Assembly: GCF_001542905.1 (NCBI RefSeq)
Contig: NZ_LOAJ01000001.1
Location: 1-64,000 of the forward strand
Origin: Halorubrum aethiopicum
GTDB taxonomy: Archaea > Halobacteriota > Halobacteria > Halobacteriales > Haloferacaceae
Direction of reading: 5' to 3'
DNA: 64,000 nucleotides
Under the pieces are notes generated by a model, which worked only from the letters and a program-made list of their open reading frames with translations, had not been told where the DNA came from and ran no database searches. This document shows positions 1 through 9,369 of the stretch, in pieces; the first letter of the stretch is position 1; each line of letters starts with the position of its first letter. The translations under genes were made by a program, and so were the position numbers.

Positions 1-23
1 TCCGAACCGTGCGACGTGACCCC

Positions 24-75
24 CTCCACGACCCCCTTCACGACCTCCACGACCGACGCGATCGCCTTCACGACC
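24..75. repeat. Short CTYCACGACC direct repeats
   Basis: Four near-identical 10-mers (CTCCACGACC or CTTCACGACC) begin at 24, 36, 45 and 66, just upstream of the first gene. Read in frame with that gene they would give a low-complexity Leu-His-Asp repeat, which is not a plausible N-terminus and supports starting the gene at the ATG at 132. No function is apparent. Confidence 0.45.
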
Positions 76-131
76 GCCTCGTCCGCGCGCGCGTCCTCGA
101 CCAGTCGCTTGACCCCGCCCGTTCTCCGCCG

Positions 132-869
132 ATGTATCTGACCCTCCTCGGGGCCCTCTTCGTCGGGCTCGGCCTCGCGATGGCGTGGTACGGGCTCCGG
201 CCGCTCGCGGTCCTTCCGCGGCTGCTTCGGGCGGCGGTCGAAACGCCCGAGACCGCGGCCGACGCCGACGACGGGGCGTTCCTCGCGGTCCGTGGAACCG
301 CGATCGACGCGGGAGAGACGCTCTCGGCCCCGTTCTCCGGATCCGACTGCCTCGGCTTCGAGTTCGAGGTCACGGAGCGCCAGCCGTTCGCGGTCGGGAT
401 CCCGTGGCTCAACGCCCACCTCGACGACGGGGTCGCGACCGCCGGGTTCGCCCTGGAGGGTCCCGACGGGTCGAACGGGAGTCTCGCCGTCCGCCCGTCG
501 TCGCGGCGGTTCGCGCTCGACACGGCGTCGACGGTCGTCCGCGTCGGGGCGACGGAGACGCCCCCGGACCGGATCCGGCGGTTCGTCGACGCCCGCGAGG
601 GACTCGATCCGGTCGCCGGCTGGATCGCGGCGATCCCCTTCTTCGGCACGCGCCGGTACGTCGAGCGACGGATCACGCCCGGTGAAACGTACCTCGTCGC
701 CGGGACGGTCGAGCGCGAGGAAGGAGGACGCCCCGCGCTCGCCGGGGACCTCGTGATCACGGACCGGTCGGTCCGCGGATTCGCGCTCTCGCGGCTCCGA
801 CGAGCCGTCTTCCCGTTCCTCGTGAGCGTCCTGTTCGTCGCGATCGGGCTGTGGGGGGTCGCGGCGTGA
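132..869 (+). CDS. Membrane protein with GIDE/MULAN-like domain
   Basis: A 245-residue protein with one membrane helix at each end (about residues 1-24 and 225-244) and a beta-rich soluble core. The core resembles the GIDE domain of MULAN/MAPL proteins: RGTA followed by ETLSAPFSGSDCLGFEFEV near the start, and a later GETYLVAGTVERE block. There is no RING finger, so ubiquitin-ligase activity is not implied. The open frame continues upstream to position 9, but that stretch is low complexity; ATG at 132 places the first hydrophobic helix at the N-terminus. It may act in the envelope, but its role is unknown. The domain call is by eye and moderately sure. Confidence 0.72.
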   Translation: MYLTLLGALFVGLGLAMAWYGLRPLAVLPRLLRAAVETPETAADADDGAFLAVRGTAIDAGETLSAPFSGSDCLGFEFEVTERQPFAVGIPWLNAHLDDGVATAGFALEGPDGSNGSLAVRPSSRRFALDTASTVVRVGATETPPDRIRRFVDAREGLDPVAGWIAAIPFFGTRRYVERRITPGETYLVAGTVEREEGGRPALAGDLVITDRSVRGFALSRLRRAVFPFLVSVLFVAIGLWGVAA

Positions 870-1157
870 ACGTGCCCCGGCGGAAGGGTTCGATCGTCCG
901 TCGTCGACGGCGCGGTGAACGCCGTCGGCGCTCCGAACGTCACTCGTCCCCGCCCCGTCGCTCGTGGCGGGCGAGCGACTCCAACGGGAATCGGAAGGCC
1001 GCTGGCGGCCGGCACGACGCGCCGGCGAGGCCGCATCGCGGATCCGTCGTGCGATCGGGCGGTCCCGGCGAGGATCGGCCGTATCGACCCTCCCGGTCGG
1101 CGAGTTCCGACGGACCCGTTGAGCACGGGGCGCTAGTCGGTGCGAGAACGGGTCGGA
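870..1157. other. Intergenic stretch, nothing recognised
   Basis: About 290 bp between the convergent GIDE-like and lipoprotein genes. Open frames here have arginine-rich shadow composition and no family resemblance. No TATA box, tRNA or repeat was recognised. It probably holds only the 3' ends of the two transcripts. Confidence 0.4.
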
Positions 1158-2063
1158 TCACCGAGACAAGTGGACGAAGTACCAGTCGCCGTCGTACCGA
1201 GCAAGTGCGTCGTGTCTCCCGTCCTCATCGGTGAGTTGACCGCGGAGATCACCGAACGCGTCCGAATACGGTCGACACTCCGTGTATGTCCCGTCGATCG
1301 CTTGCGTGATGACGTCTCGCTGTCGGTCCGTGAGCGGGTCGAGGACGGTACCGCGTTCCCTCCGGATATGTCCGAAAAACGCCTCCGGCGATCCAGCCAC
1401 GAGTTCCGTAGAGACGGTCGTGCTCGTGATCTCGACCGTTCGTCGCTCGTCGAAGACCAGTCGTAGCAGTACGTCGTTCCAGCGGAGATGGCGGCTGTCC
1501 GTCTCGGGGACGAACATCGATCGGTCCCGCAGTTCCTCGTTTTCGTACGCGAACACGGCCGAGAACGAATAATGCGGTGCGTGAAGGAGATGTGGATTCC
1601 CGACGGCACTGAGGAGCGACTCGCGGTCGTGAGCCGGGAGATCCGTAAACGCGTGGATGCGGGTGTCGTTCGGAAGCGACGACTCATCGACGTCGAGGTC
1701 GACCGAGTACACGTACCCCGTCGTCTCCGTCGCGTCGAGATCGGTCGCTTCGACGCGATAGAAGTCCGTCGACTCCGTGACGACGTACTCCTTCGGCGGG
1801 TGTAGCGAGTAATAGCTCCGAGAGGTAGCCGCACCGGTCTCCGACTCGAGTGCGCGAGCCACGAGAGTCCGTGTGGCGTACGGCAGCGATTCGATGTAGG
1901 TAGTGAACTCGTTTTGGACGTGAGACGCCGTCACCCGCTGTAAGGAGAAGTGAGTGCCGTCGGCACACGAATCCGAACGTCCGTCACGGCCCGGCACCCG
2001 GAGACACCCGGCGGTCGAGAGGCCCGTGACTCCGACGGCCGCCAGAACCGCTCGGCGTTTCAT
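1158..2063 (-). CDS. Haloarchaeal lipoprotein, function unknown
   Basis: A 301-residue protein opening with MKRR, a hydrophobic stretch and a lipobox (STAGC, Cys at about residue 19). This predicts export and lipid attachment to the outer face of the membrane. The mature part is acidic and contains a repeated pattern of short strands and helices with no motif I recognise. Base composition is clearly lower in GC than the flanking genes, which suggests later acquisition or relaxed selection. It stands alone, convergent with the upstream gene and well separated from the oxidoreductase. Function unassigned. Confidence 0.75.
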   Translation of the reverse strand: MKRRAVLAAVGVTGLSTAGCLRVPGRDGRSDSCADGTHFSLQRVTASHVQNEFTTYIESLPYATRTLVARALESETGAATSRSYYSLHPPKEYVVTESTDFYRVEATDLDATETTGYVYSVDLDVDESSLPNDTRIHAFTDLPAHDRESLLSAVGNPHLLHAPHYSFSAVFAYENEELRDRSMFVPETDSRHLRWNDVLLRLVFDERRTVEITSTTVSTELVAGSPEAFFGHIRRERGTVLDPLTDRQRDVITQAIDGTYTECRPYSDAFGDLRGQLTDEDGRHDALARYDGDWYFVHLSR

Positions 2064-2199
2064 ACGCGTGTGTACCGGACTCCCCGATAAGTCCCTACGG
2101 TACGGTCAAACACCCGCTTGAGTCACCTGCCAGCGACACGCCTCGCGGTCGCCGACGACTCGGTGCCACGCTCCCTGAGGCGAACGCGTTCCGCCGATC

Positions 2200-3216
2200 T
2201 CACTCCGGCGACGACACCCGCACGACCTGCTTGCCGACGTTGTCGCCGGAGAAGAGCCCGAGGAAGGCGTCGGGCGCGTTCTCCAGCCCCTCGACGACGG
2301 TCTCGCGGTGGGCGATCTCGCCGTCGGCGACCCAGCCCGCGAGCCGCTCGGCAGCCTCCCCGAACCGGGTGGCGTAGTCGCTCACGAGGAGTCCCTGAAC
2401 CCTCGCTCGCGGGGCGATGAGGAGCGGGAGCTTCCGCGGCCCGGTCGGCGTCTCCTCGTCGTTGTAGTGGGCGATCTGGCCGCAGACGGCCACCCGCGCG
2501 TCGAGGTTCAGTTCCCCGAACACGGCGTCCGTGATCGGCCCGCCGACGTTGTCGAAGTAGACGTCCACGCCGTCGGGGGCGGCCTCGGCGAGCGCCGCGC
2601 CGTAGTCGTCGGTCGTGCGGTAGTTGATCGCGGCGTCGAAGCCGAGGTCCTCCGTGAGCCACGCCGTCTTCTCGTCGGTGCCCGCGAAGCCGACGACGCG
2701 ACAGCCGTTCAGCCTCGCGATCTGGCCCACGACGGAGCCGACCGCGCCCGCCGCGCCGGAGACGACGACCGTGTCGCCCGGCTTCGGCTCGCCGACCTCG
2801 AGCAGGCCGAAGTACGCGGTCCGGCCGGGCATTCCCAGCACGCCGAGGTACGCCGGCGGGTCGGCCACCGCGGGGTCGACGGGCGCGGCGTCGTCGGCGT
2901 CGAGCAGCGCGTGGTCGGCCCACGTCCCGTTGCCGGTGACGAGGTCGCCGGCGTCGTAGCGGTCGTCGGCGCTCTCGACGACCTCGCCGACGACGCCGCC
3001 CTTCAGCGCGTCGCCGACCGCCCACGGCTCCGCGTACGACTCCGCGTCGCGCATCCGGCCGCGCATGTACGGGTCGACGGAGAGGTAGCGGACGCGGACG
3101 AGCAGTTCGCCGGGGTCCGGCTCCGGCCGGTCTCGCTCTCGGAGGTCGAAGCAGTCGAGGTCCGGTTCGCCGCGGGGCCGCTCGGCCAGGGTCCACTCGC
3201 GCGTGGTGTCGGGCAT
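2200..3216 (-). CDS. NADP-dependent MDR-family oxidoreductase (zinc-free)
   Basis: A 338-residue medium-chain dehydrogenase/reductase of the prostaglandin reductase/CurA type. The N-terminal GroES-like half contains VRVRYLSVDPYMRGRM, typical of this zinc-independent group. The Rossmann half has SGAAGAVGSVVGQIARL for NADP binding. Such enzymes reduce carbon-carbon double bonds of enones and other electrophiles with NADPH, often in detoxification; the substrate here cannot be read from sequence. It lies in the same direction as the GNAT gene upstream but 99 bp away. Confidence 0.88.
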   Translation of the reverse strand: MPDTTREWTLAERPRGEPDLDCFDLRERDRPEPDPGELLVRVRYLSVDPYMRGRMRDAESYAEPWAVGDALKGGVVGEVVESADDRYDAGDLVTGNGTWADHALLDADDAAPVDPAVADPPAYLGVLGMPGRTAYFGLLEVGEPKPGDTVVVSGAAGAVGSVVGQIARLNGCRVVGFAGTDEKTAWLTEDLGFDAAINYRTTDDYGAALAEAAPDGVDVYFDNVGGPITDAVFGELNLDARVAVCGQIAHYNDEETPTGPRKLPLLIAPRARVQGLLVSDYATRFGEAAERLAGWVADGEIAHRETVVEGLENAPDAFLGLFSGDNVGKQVVRVSSPE

Positions 3217-3315
3217 GTCCCCCCTACTCGACCGCGAGCCAATAGCCTTCGGACGGCGGCGATCGGTCGCGGTCCGGCTCCCTGCCGCGAGCCGATCGAC
3301 GCGGTCCGCCGCCGT

Positions 3316-3846
3316 TCAGTCGTCCTCGTGGCCGACCGGGCGCGCGACCATCTCGCCCCAGTGTTCGAATCCGTGGCGCGCGTAGAAGGCCTGCGCGCGC
3401 TCGTTCGCGGCGTCGACGTCGAGCACGATCCGGTCGAGCGGGAGGTCCTGGTCGGCGGCGAGGTCGACCGCGGCGTCCATGAGGTCGTCGGCGACCCCGC
3501 TCCCTCGGTGATCGGGCGCGAGGTAAAGTTCGTTTATCACGGCCGCGTCCCAAATGAACGCCAGCCGCTCGGGGAGACAGAAGACGTAGCCGACGAGGGA
3601 GGGACCGTCCGCGCCCGCCGCCGCCTCGTCGACCGCGACGGTCACGCAGCGCGGGTCGTCGGCGACGCAGCGGTCGACCCACGCGAGCCACGACTCGCGG
3701 TAGTCGTCGGTGAGCTTGCCCGCGTAGGTCGCCGCCTTCTGGTCGCCGCCGGTGTTCTCGCCGAGCCCGCGCTCGAAGGCGAGCTTCAGGTCGTAGAGTC
3801 CGTCGGCGTCGGTCGTCGCGTCGTAGGGACGGAGCGCGACGCTCAC
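3316..3846 (-). CDS. GNAT family N-acetyltransferase
   Basis: A 176-residue acetyltransferase. The acetyl-CoA binding motif A is visible as ELYLAPDHRGSGVADDLMDAA, followed by the second-half motif RAQAFYARHGFEHWGEM. It starts with GTG at 3846, overlapping the stop codon of the upstream gene (GTGA). The two are therefore translationally coupled and probably act in the same pathway or are merely co-expressed. Substrate unknown; amino-group acetylation of a small molecule or protein is the family activity. Confidence 0.86.
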   Translation of the reverse strand: MSVALRPYDATTDADGLYDLKLAFERGLGENTGGDQKAATYAGKLTDDYRESWLAWVDRCVADDPRCVTVAVDEAAAGADGPSLVGYVFCLPERLAFIWDAAVINELYLAPDHRGSGVADDLMDAAVDLAADQDLPLDRIVLDVDAANERAQAFYARHGFEHWGEMVARPVGHEDD

Positions 3847-5114
3847 GCGCTCTCACCCGCCTCGGCGACCGCCGCGTCGTCGCCCTCCAGCACGAACTCC
3901 GCGAGCGTGGGCACGAACGTGCCGATGTCGGTGACCATGCCGATCGCCTGCGCGGAGCCGCGGTCGAGCAGCTGCGTGACGGTTGCGGGGTTGATGTCGA
4001 CACAGACCGTCTTCGTCGTCGACGGGAGGCAGTTCCCGACCGCGACCGAGTGGAGCAAGGTGGCGAGCATCAACACGATGTCGGCGTCGTGGGCCTGATC
4101 GCGGATCGCGTCCTGCGCCTCCACCGCGTCCGTGACCGTGTCGGGCAGCGGGCCGTCGTCGCGGATCGACCCCGCGAGCACGGTGTCGACGTCGTTTCGC
4201 ACGCACTCGTACATCACGCCCTCCGTGACGATACCCTCCTCGACCGCGGCCTCGATCCCGCCGGCGCGGATGATCTCCGAGATCGTCCAGATGTGGTGTT
4301 TGTGTCCCTTCCGCGGGTGTTCGAGCGTCTCGACGTCCATCCCCAACGAGGTGCCGTACAGGGAGCGCTCGAGGTCGTGGGTCGCGAAGCCGTTGCCGGC
4401 CGACAGCGAGTCGACGTAGCCGGCCGCGACGAGGTCCGCGAGCGCGTCGCCCGCGCCCGAGTGGATCACCGCGGGCCCGGCGACGACCATCACGTTCCCG
4501 CCCGCCGTCTTCACGTCGCGCAGCTCCGCGGCCACCTCGCGGATCGTCGACTCGGAGGGCCGCTCCGAGGAGACGCCGCCCTGCATGAAGCCGAACGCGC
4601 CGCCGGAGCCGCGGGGGCGCTCGGGCGGGTTGACGCGGATCCCCGACTCGTCGGTCGCGACGAGGTCGCCCTCCTCGACGCCGTTGAGCACCTTCGTGTA
4701 CGCCCGCGGCTCCCCGTCGGGGCCGTCGGGGTCGACGATCAGCGCGCAGTCCATCTCGATCCGCTCGACGTCGATCCACTCGCCGTCGTAGCGCACCTCG
4801 GTCGGGTGGTTCGTCGTCGAGTAGAAGTCGGGGGGGACGACCTTGTCGTCGGGGGCGGCGACGAGGGTCACGTCGGAGGGATCCTCCAACACCGCGCCGT
4901 TCTGGTGGAGCTCGTGGAGGATCGCCTGGAGCGTCCCCTCGTCGTCGGCGGAGACGCGCATCCGGCAGTACGACTCGGCCTCCTCGTGGGTTCCCACGTC
5001 GAACTGCTCGACGTCGAAGGACCCACCGAGGTCCATCACCGCACCGAAACACCGCTGCATCGTCCCGCTGTCGATGATGTGTCCCTCGATCTCGACGGTT
5101 CGCGAGTGGCTCAT
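3843..5114 (-). CDS. TIGR00300-type ornithine cyclodeaminase (LOR/SDH domain)
   Basis: A 423-residue protein with the archaeal LOR/SDH layout. An N-terminal ~100-residue domain (EIEGHIIDSGTMQRCF and onward) resembles the bifunctional lysine-ketoglutarate reductase/saccharopine dehydrogenase regulatory region. A larger NAD-type domain follows, with conserved VVAGPAVIHSGAG and YVDSLSAGNGFATHDLE. Proteins of this family have been reported to convert ornithine to proline plus ammonia, in a fold unlike classical ornithine cyclodeaminase. The family call is firm; the enzyme activity is by inference from family. It forms the first gene of an operon with the GNAT. Confidence 0.82.
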   Translation of the reverse strand: MSHSRTVEIEGHIIDSGTMQRCFGAVMDLGGSFDVEQFDVGTHEEAESYCRMRVSADDEGTLQAILHELHQNGAVLEDPSDVTLVAAPDDKVVPPDFYSTTNHPTEVRYDGEWIDVERIEMDCALIVDPDGPDGEPRAYTKVLNGVEEGDLVATDESGIRVNPPERPRGSGGAFGFMQGGVSSERPSESTIREVAAELRDVKTAGGNVMVVAGPAVIHSGAGDALADLVAAGYVDSLSAGNGFATHDLERSLYGTSLGMDVETLEHPRKGHKHHIWTISEIIRAGGIEAAVEEGIVTEGVMYECVRNDVDTVLAGSIRDDGPLPDTVTDAVEAQDAIRDQAHDADIVLMLATLLHSVAVGNCLPSTTKTVCVDINPATVTQLLDRGSAQAIGMVTDIGTFVPTLAEFVLEGDDAAVAEAGESA

Positions 5115-5265
5115 ACCTCCCCGTGTCCCCCCGCGGAGAAACCGGTTTCCCCTGCGGCCGGCGTTGCTGTCGGTGGCGTCGACGGGGTGGTGACGGAGCG
5201 TCGACGTGGCGCCGGCGGCGGACGGCGGCCGACGGCGAAACGGGTCGAACTCCCCCGGCGACCGC

Positions 5266-7098
5266 TCAGATCAGCCCGAGCGCCGAGAGGATCCGGTTGC
5301 CGAACACCATCGCCACCAGCCCGAAGAGCATGACCAGCCCGGAGGAGACCGTGATCGTCCGGACGGCCGCGTGCCGGTCGCCGATCGGGAGCCGGCTCAC
5401 GACCGCCTCGGCGACCATCCGCAGGATCCGGCCGCCGTCGAGCGGGAACGCCGGCAGGCAGTTGAACAGCGCGAGCTGGATGTTGATCCAGCCGGTCCAG
5501 AAGAGCAGGTTCGCGAACAGGAACGCGCCGCCGCCGAGGAACGCGAGCCCGCCCTCGAGGACGTAGAAGTTGGTGATCCCGCCGGCGAAGCCGGCGAAGT
5601 TGAAGGGGAGCCCGAAGAGGCTGCCGAGCGGGAGGATCAGCGTGACGAAGACGAGCCCGAGCGCGGAGTCCGCGAGCCCGCCGATCGGGACCCCGTCGAG
5701 CGCCCCCTCGCCGCCGTCGCCGCCGAGCAGTTCGAGGTACGCGCCCGCGGGGTACTCGGAGACGCCGACGTCGTCGAGCGCGAGCCCGCTCGTGCCGGGG
5801 AAGACGCTCACGCCGATGAACCCGCCCTCGCGGTTGGGGTGGGCGTCGAGCTCGACGTCGTAGGCGACGCGCTCGTCTGCGGCGGTGTACGCGATCACCT
5901 CGACGGTCGCTCCGGGCTCGCGCCGTTGAAGCGTCGACGCGAGTTCCGCGTCGTCGCGGATCCGGTCGCCGTCGATCTCCACGATCGTGAGCGGCTCGCC
6001 GACCGCCGCGCCCGCGTCGTGGATCGGGCCGTCCTCCTGGACGCCGACGACGTACGCGCCGATCGGCACCTCGGTCTCCGTGGCGTTCCCGCCGTCGGCC
6101 GTCTCGGTCGTCACGGTCGCGCGCTCGTCGTCGCCGACGGCCGCGAGGAACGCGCCCTCGGTCCGCACCGGCTCGCCGTTCACGGCGGCGACGACGATCG
6201 GGTCGTCGTCGACCGTGACGCCGAAGGGGTTGGCGCCGGCGGAGCCGATAGCCTGGAGCTCGCGTTCGACCGTGACCTCGCGCTCCCCGTCGCCGTCGTC
6301 GACGAGCAGCGAGACGTCCGCGTCGGCGTCCGCGAGCGCGGCCTCGAACTCGGCGGCGTCCGCGACCGGCTCGCCGGCGACCGCCACGATCCGGTCGCCG
6401 CGCGCGAGGTCCGCCTCGGCCGCCGGCGACCCCGGGTTCACCTCGCCGACCGCGTAGCCGGGCGCGACGCCCATCGCGCCGACGACGGGCCCGAAGAGCA
6501 GCGCGAAGACGACGACCGTGAGGACGACGTTCGCGGTGACGCCCGCGGCGAACATCCGGGCGCGCGCGCCGCGGGACGCCTCCCGAGTCGCCTCCTCGTC
6601 CGGTTCGACGAACGCGCCGACCGGGAGGATCGCGAGGAAGACGAGCCCCATCGAGTCGATCTCGATGTCTTCGACGCGACAAAGCAGGCCGTGGGCCCCC
6701 TCGTGGACGACCATCGCGATCGCGAGCCCGCCGACGATCTCGGGCGCGACCGACAGCGGGAGGAACTCGTTGACGCCGGGGATGATGAGGAAGTTCTGCG
6801 GCTGCTGGATCGCGGAGGGCTGCGTGGCCGACAGCGCCGACATGCCCGAAGAGACGATGAGGACGAAGGATCCGACCATCGCGACGAGCGCGCCGCCGAG
6901 CCCGAGGTTCGCGACCGCGCGCCAGAACCGCCGCGGCCCGGCCAGTCGCTCGAGGAACATCCGCCCGCGACGGGTGTGGAGGGTCGTGAGCGGGCCGGAG
7001 ACCCGCACGGAGTCCGGGAGGATCCCCCGGTTCCGGAGCCACGTCATGGCCGCCGTGTACGCGAGGATCCCCGTCAGGACCCACAGCACCGTGTTCAT
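5266..7098 (-). CDS. Site-2 protease-type M50 metalloprotease with PDZ domains
   Basis: A 610-residue integral membrane protease. The zinc-binding HEGAH motif (H132, E133, H136) lies in a membrane helix. The second metal ligand motif (PLDGGR, Asp near 554) is in a C-terminal helix. Between them are two PDZ-like regions, recognisable as GDRIVAVAGEPV and GEPLTIVEIDGDRI. This is the layout for regulated intramembrane proteolysis, cutting membrane-bound regulators or signal-peptide remnants. It has its own promoter region; the gene upstream on the other strand is a small membrane protein divergently transcribed. Confidence 0.92.
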   Translation of the reverse strand: MNTVLWVLTGILAYTAAMTWLRNRGILPDSVRVSGPLTTLHTRRGRMFLERLAGPRRFWRAVANLGLGGALVAMVGSFVLIVSSGMSALSATQPSAIQQPQNFLIIPGVNEFLPLSVAPEIVGGLAIAMVVHEGAHGLLCRVEDIEIDSMGLVFLAILPVGAFVEPDEEATREASRGARARMFAAGVTANVVLTVVVFALLFGPVVGAMGVAPGYAVGEVNPGSPAAEADLARGDRIVAVAGEPVADAAEFEAALADADADVSLLVDDGDGEREVTVERELQAIGSAGANPFGVTVDDDPIVVAAVNGEPVRTEGAFLAAVGDDERATVTTETADGGNATETEVPIGAYVVGVQEDGPIHDAGAAVGEPLTIVEIDGDRIRDDAELASTLQRREPGATVEVIAYTAADERVAYDVELDAHPNREGGFIGVSVFPGTSGLALDDVGVSEYPAGAYLELLGGDGGEGALDGVPIGGLADSALGLVFVTLILPLGSLFGLPFNFAGFAGGITNFYVLEGGLAFLGGGAFLFANLLFWTGWINIQLALFNCLPAFPLDGGRILRMVAEAVVSRLPIGDRHAAVRTITVSSGLVMLFGLVAMVFGNRILSALGLI

Positions 7099-7235
7099 GT
7101 CGAACCCGTCAGGGTCGGCCGGGTGTAAGGCGTTCGGTTCGGTGAACCGGGATCCGGTGGGTCGGGTACGTCCCGGGCCGGTCCCCGCCTCCCGCGAACT
7201 AAAACCCCAAGTACCCCCCTGCCCAACGTCGACAC

Positions 7236-7475
7236 ATGATCGCGCTCATCGACTTCGTCTCCCGGCTGGTCGGCGACGTCGGCCGCTTCGTCGACATCTT
7301 CGCGAACGACCTGATCCTCGGTGCGGGCGACCCGCTCTCGGCGCTTCTGGTTATCGTCGGCCAGGTGTTGATACTCGCCTCCGTGGCCGTGCTCGGCTAC
7401 GCCGCCCTGGGCGCGCTGCTCGGGGAGATCGGTCTCAAACTCCCCTCGCTCGGCGGCCGCGGTCGGAGCGAGTAG
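7236..7475 (+). CDS. Small two-helix membrane protein
   Basis: A 79-residue protein with an amphipathic N-terminus (residues 1-25) and one long hydrophobic segment, or two closely spaced ones (about 33-65, ending LGYAALGALLGEIGL), then a short basic tail. The start lies about 37 bp after an ACTAAAAC sequence that could serve as a TATA element. It is divergent from the site-2 protease, so the two may share a regulatory region. I recognise no family; the regular codon use and clear promoter support it being real. Confidence 0.68.
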   Translation: MIALIDFVSRLVGDVGRFVDIFANDLILGAGDPLSALLVIVGQVLILASVAVLGYAALGALLGEIGLKLPSLGGRGRSE

Positions 7476-7524
7476 CCGGTCTCTCGGGTCCCGCCGCCCG
7501 AATCCGTCTCCCCGCGATCCGGGC

Positions 7525-8508
7525 TCAAAAGAGCCCCGAGAGCGCCTCGGCCGCGAGGTCGACGCCGGCCTCGAGATCCGGACCGAGCGGCGACCCGACG
7601 ACCAGCCCGTCGGCGTGTTCCGCCAGGGCGCTCGCGCGCTCGCGGACGGTCTCGGGCGTTCCCGCCATACAGAACGCGTCGATCATGTCGGGCGTCACCA
7701 GATCGAAGGCGGCGGAGAAGTCGCCGGCTGAGACGCGCTCGCCGATCGCCGCGGCGGCGTCGGCGTCGATCCCGTGCCGCTTCAGGACGGGCGGGGCCGC
7801 GCCGCCGGCGATGAACGCCACGGGGGGACGGGCGGCCTCGCGGGCGGCCGCGCCGTCCTCGGCGACCGACACCGCGGCGTAGGCGACGAGGTCGAACCCG
7901 CCCCGCGAGTCCGGGCGGTCGGCGAGCCCGTCGTCGACCTGCTCGCGGGCCCACGCGAGGTCCTTCGGGTGCGAACCGTTGTACAGGAGACCGTCGGCGT
8001 GTTTCGCCGCCATCCGGCACATGTGCGGCCCCTCGCCGCCGACGTGGACCGGGATCGACGCCCCCTGCGGGGGCTCGTAGTTGAGCCCCGCGCCGCTCGC
8101 CTCGAAGGTCCCGTCGTGGTCGACGCGCTCGCCGGCCCACAACTTTTGAGCGGTCTTGAACGCCTCCAACACGGGCCGGAGCCCGCGATCGTCCTCGAGC
8201 CCGAGGTTCCGGAGCGTCGAGGGATCGCCGGGGCCGAGCCCGAAGACCGCTCTACCGTCGGAGAGCTCGTCGAGGGTGGCGACCTTCGAGGCGAGGGTGA
8301 CGGGGTGGGTCTCGTAGGGGTTGGCGACGCCGGGGCCGAGCCGGACCGACTCGGTCGCCGCCGCGAGCCGCGAGAGGACCGCCCACGGGTCGCGGTTGTT
8401 GTAGTGGCACGTCGAGTAGACGGCGTCGTAGCCGGCGGCCTCGGCGCGGACGCCGAGGTCGACGACGCGGTGCGGGTCGTGTTCGGGGGTGAGTTCGATG
8501 CCGAGCAT
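7525..8508 (-). CDS. F420-dependent LLM-class oxidoreductase (Mer-like)
   Basis: A 327-residue luciferase-like monooxygenase-fold protein related to methylenetetrahydromethanopterin reductase. Family features include the N-terminal GIELTPEHDPHRVVDLGVRAE, the SVRLGPGVANPYETHP segment and GLGPGDPSTL. These enzymes use reduced coenzyme F420 to transfer hydride. In haloarchaea, which make no methane, the related enzyme is usually annotated as acting in folate-type C1 metabolism. It lies 16 bp downstream of cofE, which makes the coenzyme, strongly supporting F420 dependence. Confidence 0.85.
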   Translation of the reverse strand: MLGIELTPEHDPHRVVDLGVRAEAAGYDAVYSTCHYNNRDPWAVLSRLAAATESVRLGPGVANPYETHPVTLASKVATLDELSDGRAVFGLGPGDPSTLRNLGLEDDRGLRPVLEAFKTAQKLWAGERVDHDGTFEASGAGLNYEPPQGASIPVHVGGEGPHMCRMAAKHADGLLYNGSHPKDLAWAREQVDDGLADRPDSRGGFDLVAYAAVSVAEDGAAAREAARPPVAFIAGGAAPPVLKRHGIDADAAAAIGERVSAGDFSAAFDLVTPDMIDAFCMAGTPETVRERASALAEHADGLVVGSPLGPDLEAGVDLAAEALSGLF

Positions 8509-8524
8509 TGGTGGTGTCGTGTGG

Positions 8525-9280
8525 CTACGCCTCGTAGTTCCAGCCGCGTAACGCCTGCCGGACGAAGTCGCCCTCGACCTCGCGGAAGTGGCTGTCCGAG
8601 CCGTCGTGGTCGCCGAACGCCCAGTCGCGGACGACGACGACGGGGGTTCCCCCGTCGCCCTCGCCGGCGACGAGGTTGGCGGCGCTCGCGAGCTCGTCGA
8701 TCACGTTCTGGACGGTGACGCCCATCTCGCGGCCGTCGCGGTCGCGCTCGCCGCGCCAGTCGCGGCTCGCCGGCATGCCGGCCCAGCCGATCGCGACGCC
8801 GCGTTGCCCGTGGCGGAACGGCCGGCCGCAGGTGTCGCTGACGACCACGCGGTCGGCCGCGAGCCCCTCGCGGATCCGCGCCGCGCTCTCGGAGGGGCGC
8901 TTCGGGAGCAACAGCAGGTCGCCGTCGGGAACGTTCGAGCGGTCGATCCCGGCGTTGACGCCGACGTGGCCGAAGCGGGTCGCCGTGAGCAGGAAGGGAG
9001 CCTCCATGATCAGTTCGGTGGACTCCTCGAGGACCGCCTGCGCGAACCGGGGGTCCTTCTCCTCGCCGGCGATCTCGGAGAGCCGGTCGGCGATCTCGTT
9101 CGCGCGGGGGCTCGCCGGGAAGTCGTCGAGGTCGCGCGTGCGCCCCTCCGCCTTGGAGACGACGGTGCTGGCGACGACGACCACGTCGTCGTCTCGGAGG
9201 TCGACGCGCTCGCCGATCATGGCCGCGAGGTCGTCTCCCTCCCGGATCTCCGGGAGGTCCGGGACGGCGAACAGCTCCAT
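8525..9280 (-). CDS. cofE: Coenzyme F420-0:L-glutamate ligase
   Basis: A 251-residue CofE. It adds glutamate residues to F420-0 using GTP, completing the deazaflavin coenzyme tail. Recognisable parts are VVVASTVVSKAEG, LIMEAPFLLTATRFGHVGVNAGID and VVSDTCGRPFRHGQ. ATG at 9280 is chosen because the protein then begins MELFAVPDLPEI, as in the family; the frame runs on to 9364 without plausible sequence. The next gene downstream is an F420-dependent oxidoreductase, so the pair couples making and using the coenzyme. Confidence 0.93.
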   Translation of the reverse strand: MELFAVPDLPEIREGDDLAAMIGERVDLRDDDVVVVASTVVSKAEGRTRDLDDFPASPRANEIADRLSEIAGEEKDPRFAQAVLEESTELIMEAPFLLTATRFGHVGVNAGIDRSNVPDGDLLLLPKRPSESAARIREGLAADRVVVSDTCGRPFRHGQRGVAIGWAGMPASRDWRGERDRDGREMGVTVQNVIDELASAANLVAGEGDGGTPVVVVRDWAFGDHDGSDSHFREVEGDFVRQALRGWNYEA

Positions 9281-9369
9281 ACACGACCCTGCGCGTCGGC
9301 GAGGAAAAACCCCGCCGGTACCGGGCCCGCTTGACGGTACCCAGTGAACCGGATCCGCCGACACGATGG

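Noticed and set aside
2308-4098. Long plus-strand open frame (596 codons) opposite the oxidoreductase and GNAT genes
   Set aside because: Shadow of two real minus-strand genes with clear cofactor motifs; its protein has no recognisable domain.
5206-7128. 640-codon plus-strand frame opposite the site-2 protease
   Set aside because: Arg/Glu/Asp-repeat composition and no motifs; the opposite strand encodes HEGAH and PLDGGR in proper order.
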